Origin: Gnetum montanum
Lineage: Eukaryota; Streptophyta; Gnetopsida; Gnetales; Gnetaceae
Reading direction: 5' to 3'
Assembly (NCBI GenBank): GCA_015680685.1
Contig: MNCI01000178.1
Location: forward strand, 152,228 to 216,227
Length of the DNA: 64,000 nucleotides
Shown one piece after another: positions 32,641-43,769 of this stretch. A program made the translations under genes and the position numbers. The notes below the pieces were generated by a model, which did not search any database, was not told where the DNA came from, and saw only the letters and a program-made list of their open reading frames with translations. The stretch's first letter is position 1; the number at the start of each line of letters is the position of its first letter.

Positions 32641-33689
32641 TAATACATTTAACACATTTTCTTGCAAGTACTAGCATTTCCATAAATGACCACAATGACC
32701 AATAACAAGTGAGCCAACATTCCTTTCTTTACCTCTCTTTCATGAGAATTAAATTGAAAAAAACTTTGTAATAGTTGTAATGTAAGATACAGATCCCTTT
32801 TGGATGTAATAATTGTGATCTTTGGTGGCCTAGTTTGTTAATTCTTTCATGTAACCCTATGCATTGTATTGTGATAACATGCTTCCTTTTTTTTTTTTTG
32901 CTCTCTTGGAGTTGTGCTTGTAGGATTAATCCTAGAGTCATCGCAAAGGTGCAACTCATTATGGTAAGTTACCATGTGATCTCAATGCATAAGATTCAAT
33001 GAGTCTGTCTTGTCATAACAAGAGTGCTTGTTTGACATCATTCCTATTACCTTTCCTTGAGCCCAAACCCATAACTTGCTTATGAACCTCCATATCCTAA
33101 ACAATGATGATAACTTATGTTTTCCACTCACGCATTATGGCTATTTGACATCTCCTTCATCATGCTCCACCTACAAGTCCATTGAATGTAGCACACCTCA
33201 TTCAATGAAAAAATCATCAAGTTCATTAAGCATAATGCATTTCACTCAATGGGAAAACCAAATCAAACCAGGCCTTGGTAATGAAACCAATGAAGGTTTT
33301 TCTTCATAAAAAAATTGGGAAATAAAATTTCCAAGAAGCTTAATAGTTAGAGAAGCTTTGGAGTGAGGTGTTGATTCCTAAAAAATATTACCAGGTGACC
33401 AACACTTCAAAGCACAAAGCCTTAATTAATCATTCAACATGTTAGTGTCATATCATAGCCATGATTTCAACCTATGGAACTCATTGTTAGTCCTCATGGC
33501 CATTTCTTGATGACCAAATGCTACCTACAATTTTTACGGCCTCATCATAACCTTATCCCATCACAAGCACTCTTTGGCATGATTTGACACTATAGGATCA
33601 AGTGTGAAAAGGGAATATTGGTGATGGGCTCATAGTGATGTTTTGTATTCTTTGTTAGTGTGTCTTAGGTCAATCCTCCAAACATCAAC
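32641..33689. other. Element C region between integrase and 3' LTR
   Basis: No supported gene. Frames such as 33076-33309 have no recognisable motif. Contains a T run at 32887-32900. Confidence 0.5.
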
Positions 33690-33702
33690 AAAGAGGGGCC
33701 GA
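33690..33702 (+). other. Polypurine tract of element C
   Basis: AAAGAGGGGCCGA before TAAAACATC, parallel to AAAGTGGGGCCAA before TGAAACACC in T1. Confidence 0.65.
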
Positions 33703-35098
33703 TAAAACATCATCAAGAAAACACATGTTGTAACATGTAACTTTAACGACCCAACTTAAGCTAAGATCTTATTTTAAATGTAATATTTGTGTCCCATGAG
33801 CTATAATCTTACATAATTTAACTTGTTGGGGTTGCAAAATTCCTCATAAGTTGTTACTGCCTCACTTCCCAAGTGGAAAAAGTGCTACTACATCTATATA
33901 TGAGCTTAGAAAGGCTAAAAATGCCTTGGAGGCTACCAAATTTAGCATTTTCATCTATTTTTGTAAAGGTATAGCATCAACTACACTGAAATCATATAAC
34001 CCTAGTGTAGGTGGTTTTGGGTTTTCATTTTTTGTTAACAACATCCATAGTAGTTACCATAAAGCGTAATGTAGTTGCAATACCAACGTTGGTGTTGTTG
34101 GGTTTTCCATTTTCCCAACAATGACCAGCATAGTCATAATATTTTCCAATGGTGGATGCATGGTCAATGTAGTCTTCATGGATTTTTAACAAATGTGGTT
34201 TGGCTAGTGTGGTCATCATGGTTTCAGCAGATTTCAATAAGTGCCAATGTAGTCTCCAAAGGCTAGCATAGTTGAGGTGAAGGCCAACATAGTCACAATA
34301 GTTTGTTTGTTATTTTTAGTATGCAGATGGGTTTTGATGACCTTGGAGCATCAAAACTCACTAGAAATGATCAACTATGCTAGAAATCATAATTTTTACA
34401 CCTGCAAATAGACATCAATCTGTCAGCAATCATAAAATAAATTGGCAGCATGAAATCAGTAACCTAAAGCCTATAAAACCCAAGGTTGAATACCAAATTT
34501 AGGTTCCCAACACTTTTCAGTAGTTCTAGATTTTTGCAATCCATAGCCTTTTGCAATCTTGAGAGCTTGAATTCTATTTGGCACCTATGCTAAGCATTAG
34601 AGACTCATGGTGCAAGACCATTAGAACAAAATCTTGTACGACTATTAACATCACATATAGCCAAAGTTGTAGACTTGAACAAAAACTAGCAAGAAGTTAC
34701 AAGAGATTGGATCTAGGAAGTATCTAGACCATGGAGATCAACTATAGAACACAACTTGACAACTCCAATAGGCTTCAAGCTCCATTCAAACCATCTTCTT
34801 GTGCTTTAAGCACCCATTTGTACTCTTCGAACTTCACACTTTCTTTTAATAAAGTTTTTAGTTCATTTGTAGTGTAGATTTTATTTAAAGTTTAATTCTG
34901 TGTTAATTAGTTTTCATTTGAATCTACAATTCTATTCCCATTTTCATTTCTATTCATACTTTCTAAGTCCCTGGGTGATCTACAAGACTGTCTAGAGCAC
35001 CTTGGATCCTATTTTTTGGAGGCCCTTGGGATTCAACATTAGATTGTTGCACCATGGGATTTTCAATTTTCTAGTGACCAAATTTTCCAAGTGCTACA
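33703..35098 (+). repeat. Element C 3' LTR (about 1396 bp)
   Basis: Homologous to the F LTR (57427-58910) in several blocks: GGGGTTGCAAAAT near 33830, CCTATAAAACCC at 34470, and TCTAAGTCCCTGGGTGAT with the following ~100 bp. It starts TA in place of TG and ends GTGCTACA. The middle (34080-34310) has degenerate repeats of CAATGTAGTCTTCATGG type. Confidence 0.78.
34471..34478 (+). promoter_or_regulatory. TATA box in C LTR
   Basis: CTATAAAA followed by CCC, conserved in F at 58219. Confidence 0.6.
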
Positions 35099-35522
35099 AG
35101 ATGAATGAAAGAGTAGGTTTCCTTGTATTCTCCTCTTTAAAGCTTCTTTGTATCTCCAGAAATAATAGATGTACTATGTTAGCTTGGAATTTTCCAATCA
35201 AGATGGTGCTTCCTCTAGCAGCATAGGTGAAAATTTGATTAAGTCTCTTTATTGGAAAATGTGATATGTCTCAATATTAAGTAAATATTTTTAATATTAT
35301 ATAATCCACTATATTATTTTTCTATAGTTTTGTATGCCCATTGCAACCATAGATTCTATGAATCTATGTTAGACCTTATGGATATTTGAGCAATATTAGC
35401 CTTAAAATTTGGTAAATTTAGTGTCCTTGTGATTACTTTAACTAAATAGGGAATGTTTACTTTCTTGATCTTTACCATGGCATCATCTTGTTTATTTTAC
35501 TAGAATTGATGGACTTTCCTCA
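35099..35522. other. Unassigned sequence between C and A
   Basis: A+T-rich. A plus-strand frame across the C LTR end (35002-35226) is not recognised. Continues after element A at 41987. Confidence 0.4.
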
Positions 35523-35527
35523 AATGC
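35523..35527. repeat. Target site duplication of A, left copy (AATGC)
   Basis: Matches 41982-41986. Confidence 0.9.
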
Positions 35528-36394
35528 TAATGAGTGGTGAGATACCCCTACACTCAACCATATGAATACGAGCGTTCTCATGGGCAATCCGGTCGAACTC
35601 CGCAGACGGACTAGTTGTGGCACCTAGATCGTTAACCTTAGGTCGCAGTTCATTGTCTTCCCACCTGGACTAGTATTATATTTTTCACGTATGGTTTAGT
35701 CTAGATTGAAGTGTATGATGTGTTCCCAATCTAAATGCTACTCCTGAGACAATGAAAGATAGTAATATTAACTAATCTAAGAGAAAGGGTAAGAGAATCT
35801 AATCTAGCCTAAGTGCGATGAGAATCTGTTCCTTAATCATCCATACACATCTTGGACCTTGTGCATGACTACCACTGGGATTACCAAGCACATGGCCTAG
35901 GTACACTACTGAGTTACCAAGTAGTCACACTTAAATGCTCGTGATTAAGTTGTATTCATTCCGCATTACTAGGAGATAAGGGTGAGAGATATTAACTAGG
36001 AAAGAAAAGCAATAAATAACAATAACAATTAAATAAATAACAAAGTGAATGCTGCAATGATGAAGTAATCTCTATCTTTATTTCTAGTCATGTGCATGTC
36101 CAAGTACGTCACACTCAAATAAAGGATGCCATACAATTACAATCATCACACTACGGACATACACTAGAAAATAATCTATCTCTGGAAGGGGAAAATTGCC
36201 AAAGTTTCACTAAGGAACTAAACTAGATGCCTAAAACTAAGAAACCCACCTCTTATTTATAGGAATTGAGGCAGGCTGTGATATCATGTATGCGATATCA
36301 CAAGGAAGACGTCATATCGCGTACGTGATATCGCGAGGGATGCGATATCGTGACGAACGCGATATCGCGGCCCATGCAATATTGCATCCCATCA
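35528..36394 (-). repeat. Element A 3' LTR (867 bp)
   Basis: Left edge TAATGAG (TG to TA change), right edge CCCATCA. Near 36275-36390 it has a dense array of (G)CGATATCGC palindromes. Confidence 0.93.
36253..36263 (-). promoter_or_regulatory. TATA box in A 3' LTR
   Basis: CCTATAAATAA on the minus strand. Confidence 0.6.
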
Positions 36395-36404
36395 TACCCC
36401 CACG
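36395..36404 (-). other. Polypurine tract of A
   Basis: Minus strand CGTGGGGGTA next to the LTR start TGATGGGA. Confidence 0.8.
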
Positions 36405-36565
36405 ACTGAATAAAAACTCATCCTCGAGTTACAAAGAGAACAAGCTCCATTGATTACATAGTGGATAGGTATGGGATTATTAACTAAAAAAAAAAATGGA
36501 ATAATGCTGCAGTGTGGGAAGACACAACACAAAAAAATACTACAACTACTACAAAAATGTGGAAC

Positions 36566-37162
36566 TCATGTAGTTCTTGGTGGTGGTGGCTCCTCCATAG
36601 GTGTCTTTCCCTTTTCTTATGCTCTAGCTCTTGGGATTTGATGGCGTTGAAGTATGGCCCGAATTTTCTCCTCTTGTAAGGCCTTGAGTGCCTTGGTGTG
36701 CATGTAAGTTTGCACTCATGCCATCGAGGCAGCCCAGTCAACCTTCTCTTTCTCTTCTGCCACCCATTGATTCTCTATCAATAGTTTATTAAGTTGCTTG
36801 GTTCTGAAAGTATCTAGCTAGTTCTGAGCAACCTTTGGCCCTGTATTCGGAAGGTTTAATACTTCTAAAATGGCTTGAATAGAGAAATCAATAGTCACAC
36901 CACAAATGTTAACCATGGTGCCTTCTTCTTTATTGTGCCAAAATTAGTACGTTTTCCCTAAGTACCAGGCACCACTTTCAGAGAGGGTATCCCCTACTTC
37001 TGCCTGCCCTGAGCATATGGTAGGAGGATCTTCTTAATGAACACTGAATGATTGTTCCTCCTATTCTGCATGTTGTCTAGTAGGATCTTGTCTTCTACCT
37101 CTCCGAGATCGTTTGATCGCACCTTGAGCAGGACCTTCTTGTTGTCCACGTTTCGGGGCCAT
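36566..37162 (-). pseudogene. Post-pol ORF of element A (basic N-terminus, coiled coil, proline tail)
   Basis: 198 codons in one frame with about six TAG/TAA stops and no shift. Starts MAPKRGQQEGPAQGAIKRSR (basic, nuclear-localisation-like). It then has NICGVTIDFSIQAILEVLNL, resembling the 'putative plant transposon protein' segment found in Athila ORFs. A charged helix follows (KQLNKLLIENQWVAEEKEKV, KALKALQEEKIRAIL) and the end is KGKTPMEEPPPPRTT. Element E has a longer version with the same EEK-helix and EPPPP end. Function unknown; it occupies the env-like position of Athila. Confidence 0.7.
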
Positions 37163-37189
37163 CTGCAATCACACTGGACCAATTGTTAG

Positions 37190-39000
37190 TAAGGTTGTTA
37201 CCAAAGTTAGGTTATACCTTACTACTTTCCTTAATAGATTTACTTTATTTCCATGTGATGTTAATTATTGGAAGAACATGTCCCCAAAAAATTATAATGT
37301 TAAGTCCTCTTTGCTTAGGTGGTTTTCAAAAAATTTATTCTTAATTTTAGAAATAATTACCCTTAAAGATGTCCTTTGGGTGATGATGAATTTCAAAAAA
37401 ATTTATGCACTATTTGACATGTGCCCCTCCCCCACGACTAAGCTGAACACTCCATGGTCAAGTAGGTTTAGATGGAATGAAAATCGGAGCACCAACGAGT
37501 GAGATATAGGTATAAAAGCAAGGGTCTCACAATCGCAAGTTGTAGAGAAAAAATTCAAAAAACACCCCCCCCCATGTGAATAGTGAAAAATGATGGTAAG
37601 TGTTCCGGAGAGGTCATGTATATATATTTTTGTCAAAGTTAGGGCACTTAGAGAATGTACCGAATTTTTAATATGTTGTTGAAATTAAACGATGTAAACT
37701 AAGGACATCTGGATGATTGTTAAAGGGTTCCATGGTAATTCAACTAGTTTTGAAGGCATGAAAATTATGATGGTATGGAATTTATCAATAAGGACCTCAA
37801 ATGGTAGAGAAAAAGGCTATGTGATGGTAATAAGGGAAAGAAAATTGTTGGCAATATGCTAAGGGTAAGAAATGGTGTGTGTGAGCTGTGTCATAACCGA
37901 AGATTACAAAAGATTACACAAGTGGGTCCTCCCCAAAGCAGGTTCTTACCTATAATGCCCTTGTGTAACTACACTTAAAGTGTCCATGGGTACTAGAAGG
38001 GTTAAATGTAATCCGCACTAACTCCACAAAACACACACATGTAAGTATCACTAGAATGAGATGAAAATTCTATGAAACATAGGACACGAGCTACAATTAC
38101 ATGAACAGTGAGATGAGATGAACTAGAGAAAGGGATCGTAGAGATTGGAACATGAGGTAACTGACCTAGGGCACAATGAATCCTATGTGTAAACATGATT
38201 AAGGTGTCATCAACCCCATTGTTCCAAGATTAGGACCAAGTCCATCCTTCTAATAAGTGACATTGCATTGTTTCATCCCATGATGAGTGGCTATGAGAGT
38301 ACCATAACAACAAGGCGTATGATCACTTGGCATTTAGTTCAAGTGAGGAGTGATTTTTATTTTATGGCACTTTGTTTTTTTTTTCTTTTTCTTTTCTTTT
38401 CTCTTTTTTTTTTTCTTTTTGAATACTGAATATAGAGAAATCATCAACCTTCAGGCATGGGTGCATGTCTTTCCAGTGGGACCACCCAGAACAGTGTTTG
38501 ATTTTTGAGTACCCTTTTGATTACTCTTACTCCCATTTTTTGTTAGATCTACAAGGATCTTAGTACAACCATGTTGCATGATAACTCCCATAGACATCAC
38601 CAAAGAGAATCTGCAAGTCCCCTTGATGTCACACCCTAATCATTCCCTCTTGGTCCTTCCTTCTTCATTTTGGGTACAATGAACACAAAATTAATTTTAA
38701 GTTTTAAGAATGTCAAGAATATCACTCTACCCTTGAACAAAACCTCTTATTTGTAGAGTGGATGAGTGGGTGTAATGGGCTCACTATTCCAAATAATTGA
38801 TCGTTCCAGACTTAATAACATGGAACACACCTCAACCAACAATCCACATGAGTGTTTTATTCAAAGATGACATTACTTACAAAACATAAAAAGACAAAAA
38901 CACAAAAAGATAAAAAGATAAAAAAAAAGTTGAAAAATGAAAAACTGGAAAACAAAAATTTGAAAAATTAAAGAAAATGAAAAATATTTATTAATCTTGC
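37190..39000. other. Non-coding spacer of element A
   Basis: No gene seen. The part at about 37860-38830 is homologous to element D 42660-43735. Includes a C run at 37566-37573 and a pyrimidine tract at 38370-38420. Confidence 0.6.
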
Positions 39001-39039
39001 TTGTTATTGAAATGGGGGATATCCCCCATAACTAATCTA

Positions 39040-39954
39040 TTAAGGATGACAAGGATTAATAAATGTAAGATGAGGATCCTTACATGTTGGAAGTATTGGA
39101 ACTTGGCCATACTTACCCCATCGGGGTTCACACACTTGATTATAGTAAGCATAGTGGGGCACTTTAGACGATGTAGTTCTTAGATAACGAGTTGACCCAC
39201 TATGATATTTATGATCGTTAGATGGTATGCAAGGATTGGAATGATAACTCCCATGGTTTTGTTCATTGGGTCGTATGGTTGTTGGAGTGTTAGATGGTGG
39301 CCTTGATGAAGTTACATGAGGCATGGAGTTCGAAGATGAGGGTGCACCACAGTGTGGGACTTGTGATGGGTTGGAAGATGCAGTGGCCTCAGAATTATGT
39401 TGTTCCTTCTTACGGCCATGTTTAAAGAAGGGGCGCTTTGGATGTTCAGGAGGTTTCTCACTGCGGTTAGTAGTAGAAGCACAAGTGTTGTTCATGGGTT
39501 GTTGCGGTGGTGCAGGTACCTTAGGAACAGTTGGTGGCACTGTAGAAGGAGGGAAAGGATAAAAATGTTGAAAGTTAGGAGGAGTATAAGGTGCACAAGG
39601 TGTTGGTTGTGTTGGAGGTATGGGCTGATAGTATTGTTGAGAATAGTACTGTGGTGAGATAAAGTGTGGCAGCCTAGTTGAAGAAACAGGATGTTGAACT
39701 TGATACGCGTTTGGATTCAGATAATATGAAGGGTGCCTCCAATCTAAGGGTGGTCTCCCCCATGACTGGTGTTGTTGCCACTGTGATTGAACACAGTACC
39801 TCTGTACAAACTCTGGATGTAGCGTGTTTCCCCAATGCTCATGTAGATGTAACAATATTGGGCATTGGCCCTTGCAGTGATCGTACAGGCATATGTTGCA
39901 TTCATATGTATGATTGGTAGTTGAGTTTTTCTTTTCTTTATCTCTTCTTTCCAA
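39040..39954 (-). CDS. gag C-terminal part of element A, intact 304-codon frame
   Basis: The longest uninterrupted frame in the window. It begins in a linker (MERRDKEKKNSTTNHTYE), then a zinc-knuckle-like CNICLYDHCKGQC (CX2CX3HX4C). A long low-complexity tail rich in Pro, Tyr, Gln, Ser and His follows (HPSYYLNPNAYQVQHPVSS, PPQQPMNNTCASTTN). The start codon shown is internal: the frame joins the capsid-like part after a break at about 39960. Gag would package RNA. Survival of this frame while everything around carries stops is notable, though low-complexity sequence with few stop-prone codons may explain part of it. Confidence 0.7.
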   Translation of the reverse strand: MERRDKEKKNSTTNHTYECNICLYDHCKGQCPILLHLHEHWGNTLHPEFVQRYCVQSQWQQHQSWGRPPLDWRHPSYYLNPNAYQVQHPVSSTRLPHFISPQYYSQQYYQPIPPTQPTPCAPYTPPNFQHFYPFPPSTVPPTVPKVPAPPQQPMNNTCASTTNRSEKPPEHPKRPFFKHGRKKEQHNSEATASSNPSQVPHCGAPSSSNSMPHVTSSRPPSNTPTTIRPNEQNHGSYHSNPCIPSNDHKYHSGSTRYLRTTSSKVPHYAYYNQVCEPRWGKYGQVPILPTCKDPHLTFINPCHP

Positions 39955-40263
39955 TTGTCTACTATTTCATCCTGATTCTTGGGTTGTCAAAACTCTATCT
40001 CCAATAATGTTGATATATTCTCCACACTTTTGATATGTCCATTCCAAAATCTTATTGATCTTTTCCTCAGCTTCTTCTAACAGTTGTTGTATTGGCAAAG
40101 ATGATGTTTCCACCTTGAGATTGGTTGATCTCTCCTTTTTATGATCATGGACCTTTGTTAAGTTGAGATTTTGGTCCCATTGATATTTTTCAACACTCTC
40201 CCATCTAGCTAATTCTCCTTCTTCTTTTGCTACCCGCTTAATAAGCTCTTAGACTTGATGGGT

Positions 40264-41014
40264 TCATAGTTTGTATAGTTGAACTTGGGCATACATTCCT
40301 AAGGTCTCTCTTGTTTCATTACATAGCCCATCAATGATATGGTACATTAGCCTTTCCTCGGAAAACCCATGGCCTAGACAATTGTTTAATAGTGCATAAT
40401 ATCTTTCTAATGCCATGTCCAAGGGTTCATGTTGTGCTTGTTTCCATCCTTGGATTTGTTTTCTCAAGGTTGACACTCTTGTGTAGGTTTGATATTTCTC
40501 ATTAAAGACTTCTACCATTATTGACCAGTGTCGTATTGAATTTCATTTTAATGATCTATACCATACTTTGCTTGGTCAACGAGTGTCATAGAAAAGATCT
40601 TAAGTTTTTGCCACCCGTTATCAATGTTATTCCATGTGCAGGAATTGTAGAAGGCTTGTAAATGTTGATGCGGATCTAAGTCATAGCCTCCTGAAAATGT
40701 AGAAAAGTTGTTTAAATCGAGCCTAGGTAGTCAGCTCTCTTTACGATGCCTACATGAGATTTAAACAGCCTCTTGTATTTGTGTTAAGCTTGTAGTGGCC
40801 AGTGGGGGTTCATTGTCATCAGGTAAGTTATGTCTTCGTGCATTGGGATGATGTTGCTTTTGTTCATGTTTATAAGAAACCCCCACCTCAGATTGCATAC
40901 TCCAATCTTCATTATCATATAATTCATTGGTTCTCCAATGAATTTCCTCACTAAGTGTGGCATTATTGTAGTCTTGTAGGAGAGGCATGATTGTGAAATG
41001 GTGTGTGAATTCAT
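40264..41014 (-). pseudogene. gag N-terminal and capsid-like part of element A
   Basis: N-terminus MPLLQDYNNATLSEEIHWRT at 40988 (an earlier ATG at 41014 lies in another frame). Capsid-like domain at 40518-40264: VEVFNEKYQTYTRVSTLRKQ, IQGWKQAQHEPLDMALERYY, NCLGHGFSEERLMYHIIDGL. This is the retrotransposon gag fold shared with B and D. Frameshifts at about 40550-40760. Confidence 0.8.
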
Positions 41015-41113
41015 ATGTGAATTTTTATAATTAATTTTTTTTTCAAAAGAGATATATCGTTAATTCCTATACAACGACCTTGTATGATATAACTCATCTA
41101 GATAACTAGCACC

Positions 41114-41133
41114 ATCCCCGGCAACGGTGCCAA
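41114..41133 (-). other. Primer binding site of element A
   Basis: Minus strand TTGGCACCGTTGCCGGGGAT directly after the LTR. This is the classical Athila/Tat-type PBS, usually assigned to tRNA-Asp. Confidence 0.92.
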
Positions 41134-41981
41134 TGATGAGTGGCGAGATACCCCTACACTCAACCATACGAATACGAGCATTCTCACGCATGATCCGGTC
41201 AAACTCCGTAGACGGACTAGTTGTGGCACCTAGATCATTAACCTTAGGTTATAGTTCACTATCTTCCCACCTAGACTAGTATTATATTTATCACGTATGG
41301 TTTAGTCTAGAGTGAGGTGTATGATGTGTTCCTAATCTAAATGCTACTCCTGAGACAATGGAAGATAGTAATATTAACTAATCTAAGAGAAAGGGTAAGA
41401 GAATCTAATCTAGCCTAAGTGTGATGAGCATCTATTCCTTAATCATCCATACACATATTGAACCTCATGCATGACTACCACTGGGATTACCAAGTGCATG
41501 GCCTAGGTATGCTACTGGGTTACCAAGTAGTCACACTTAAATGCTCGTGATTAAGTCGTACTCATTCCACATTACTAGGAGATAAGGGTGAGAGATATTA
41601 ACTAGGAAAGCAAAGCAATAAATAACAATAACAATTAAATAAATAACAAAGTGAATGCTGCAATGATGAAGTAATCTTGATCTTTATTTCCAGTCATGTG
41701 CATGTCCAAGTACGTCACACTCAAATAAAGGATGTTGTACAATTACAATCACCACACTACGAACATACACAGGAAAATAATCTATCTCTGGAAGGGGAAA
41801 ACTGCCAGAGTTTTGCTAAGGAACTAAACTAGATACCTAAAACTAGGAAAGCCACATCTTATTTATAGAAATTAAGGTAGGCTGCAATATTGCATACGCA
41901 ATATTGCAAGGGATGCGATATCGCGATGGACGTGATATCGCATATGCAATATTGCGGCCCATGCAATATCACGTCCCATCA
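41134..41981 (-). repeat. Element A 5' LTR (848 bp)
   Basis: Edges TGATGAG and CCCATCA. Aligns with 35528-36394. The GATATC array spans about 41880-41975. Confidence 0.93.
41859..41868 (-). promoter_or_regulatory. TATA box in A 5' LTR
   Basis: CTATAAATAA on the minus strand; would drive the gag transcript. Confidence 0.6.
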
Positions 41982-41986
41982 AATGC
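41982..41986. repeat. Target site duplication of A, right copy (AATGC)
   Basis: Matches 35523-35527. Confidence 0.9.
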
Positions 41987-42379
41987 CATTCATCATTGCT
42001 TGAGATGGTTGGTCATAGGAAAGAGGTTTGAAGTTGTTTGTGGACCTTTATAGGTGTGAAATTAATGAAGACTCCAAAATTGAGTTTCACTATCACAATG
42101 GACGTGATGAACTTCTTCAAAATAACCTAAAGAAACTCATTAGAGAGTGTTAGGCATTATCCTTATTCTAGAGCTAGTGATGCATGAGCTTATACCTATG
42201 TAGATTACCCTATTATAAATGTGAGATAATGGATGCTATATGAATGTGCACATTGTTGATATATAGATTTCCTAATGGTCCACACACACACACATATATA
42301 TATAGATATTTTTTAATGGTGATATCATAGATGTAACAATGTTGATGTAATATCGCAACCCTTGAAATGTTGTATCTAT
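41987..42379. other. Unassigned flank of A
   Basis: No gene seen. Contains a (CA)n(TA)n microsatellite at about 42280-42303 and two GATATCATAGATG-like segments at 42320-42390, possibly an LTR remnant of D. Confidence 0.35.
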
Positions 42380-42659
42380 GATATCATAATGGAAAGTTTT
42401 GAAATTTTTACAAAATATAATGGAAAAAATGAATGGAATGAGAGAAATATGGAAGTTTTAAAGATGATCTAAAGGATTCTTGATTATAGATGATGCTTAG
42501 AATATGAGAAATTGATATCAAAAGTATGTGAAAGAAGAAGTTTGGGAATGGTAAGTCAACTAAGCTTTTTAGAAGATGGTTTGCTCAAAATTGCTAAACT
42601 TGTGAGTGAGTATGAATATGTAGGAAAATAAAAATAATTGTTTAAGTATTCAAGAGGTA

Positions 42660-43740
42660 CAAGATGATGTGGTACTGGTCATCAAGTATGAAATACAAGA
42701 GTTATATATGTAGATTTTCCTCAAAGAAGGCTTCTACCTTTCATGCTTTTGTATAACCACAACTAAAAGTGTCCATGGGCACTCATGGAGTTGAATGTAA
42801 ATCATACCTATCTTTCAAAATATACATTTTATATTGCTCCAATAAGAAAATAACACTATATTATAAAAAACCATTAAATTATAATTATATCTAATAGTGT
42901 GATGAAATGGTAGTAGTAGGGATTGTAGAAAATGGAATGTGAGGTGTCTTACCATAAGCATAATGAATTCTATGTGTAATGCATGGTTGAAATGATCATT
43001 AGTTTTTTGTGCAATATCCAAACCTAGTCCATACAACTTATGAGTGACATCACATTATATCATTCCAAAATTGACAACCATAAGACTATCACAACTACAA
43101 TAAATATTATTACTTGACAATGAAGTACTAAGAAGTAATTTATTAACTACATAGTTTATTTAAAAGGAAAATTGACCATTAGAAAAATGAATTCCTTTAG
43201 ACATGGGTAACATGTCTTTCTAGTCTCATAACTGATGCAAGTGTAAGAAACCTTGAAATTCCTAACAAGTCATCTACCTTCAAGGATGGGTAACATGTCT
43301 TTCTAATGAAACCCCCAGAAATTTTAATTATGTCTATTTATTATGTTATTACTTTTTCAACCTTACCAGAGGACTACCATTAGGCATAGGTAACATATTT
43401 TTCTAGTGACATGGCAAGGTAGAACTTATTTTATAACATGCTTCTATTTTTTGTTGGAACTCAAGTAAATTATACAACTCAATAGCATAATAAGACTCAT
43501 AGTAGTAGCTTTAGAGAATCCACAAATCCCCTTGAAGTCACACCCTTTTCATTCCCACTTGGTTCTTTAACTTTCCATTCAAACATAATGATCATTAGTT
43601 TATTTTAGTTTTATTGTAAACTGAATGTCATTAAGTCCATGATAAGAACCTCTATTATTGGAAAGGAGTGGATGGATGATGTGGCCACACTGTATATACA
43701 ATCAATCCTTTAATGATTTGACAACATAGGGTGAAAATAA
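42660..43740 (-). other. Element D spacer homologous to element A 37860-38830
   Basis: Shared blocks include AAAGTGTCCATGGG, GAATTCTATGTGTAA-type and CTTTCTAGTG tracts in the same order. No reading frame is supported. This shows A and D descend from related elements and that A lacks what lies between. Confidence 0.65.
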
Positions 43741-43769
43741 ACATAACTCATAGGACTATGACAAAGAGG

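Larger units (their letters stand above)
28744..35098 (+). mobile_element. Element C: Tat-like retrotransposon, from pre-RT array to 3' LTR
   Basis: Plus-strand order is motif array, RT, RNase H, second RNase H, integrase, polypurine tract and 3' LTR. The left side was cut by insertion of element B at 28743/28744, so gag, protease and any antisense cassette lie outside the window. Same family as F by LTR similarity and same group as T1 by domain order and motif arrays. Confidence 0.85.
35528..41981 (-). mobile_element. Element A: short Athila-like element with gag and post-pol gene but no pol
   Basis: Two LTRs (867 and 848 bp), a perfect Athila-type PBS, a polypurine tract and AATGC target duplications at 35523-35527 and 41982-41986 define a complete 6.45-kb insertion. 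The 4.7-kb interior has gag (41014-39040), a spacer and a coiled-coil ORF (37162-36566). No protease, RT, RNase H or integrase motif is visible on either strand. It fits a non-autonomous gag-bearing derivative. LTR divergence is about 7% over ~430 bases by eye, mostly transitions. Confidence 0.9.

Noticed and set aside
33076-33309. Plus-strand 77-codon frame in element C
   Set aside because: Ser-rich, no motif, in the untranslated region before the LTR.
39323-39920. Plus-strand frames of 79-86 codons
   Set aside because: They are shadows of the minus-strand gag frame of element A, opposite its low-complexity tail.
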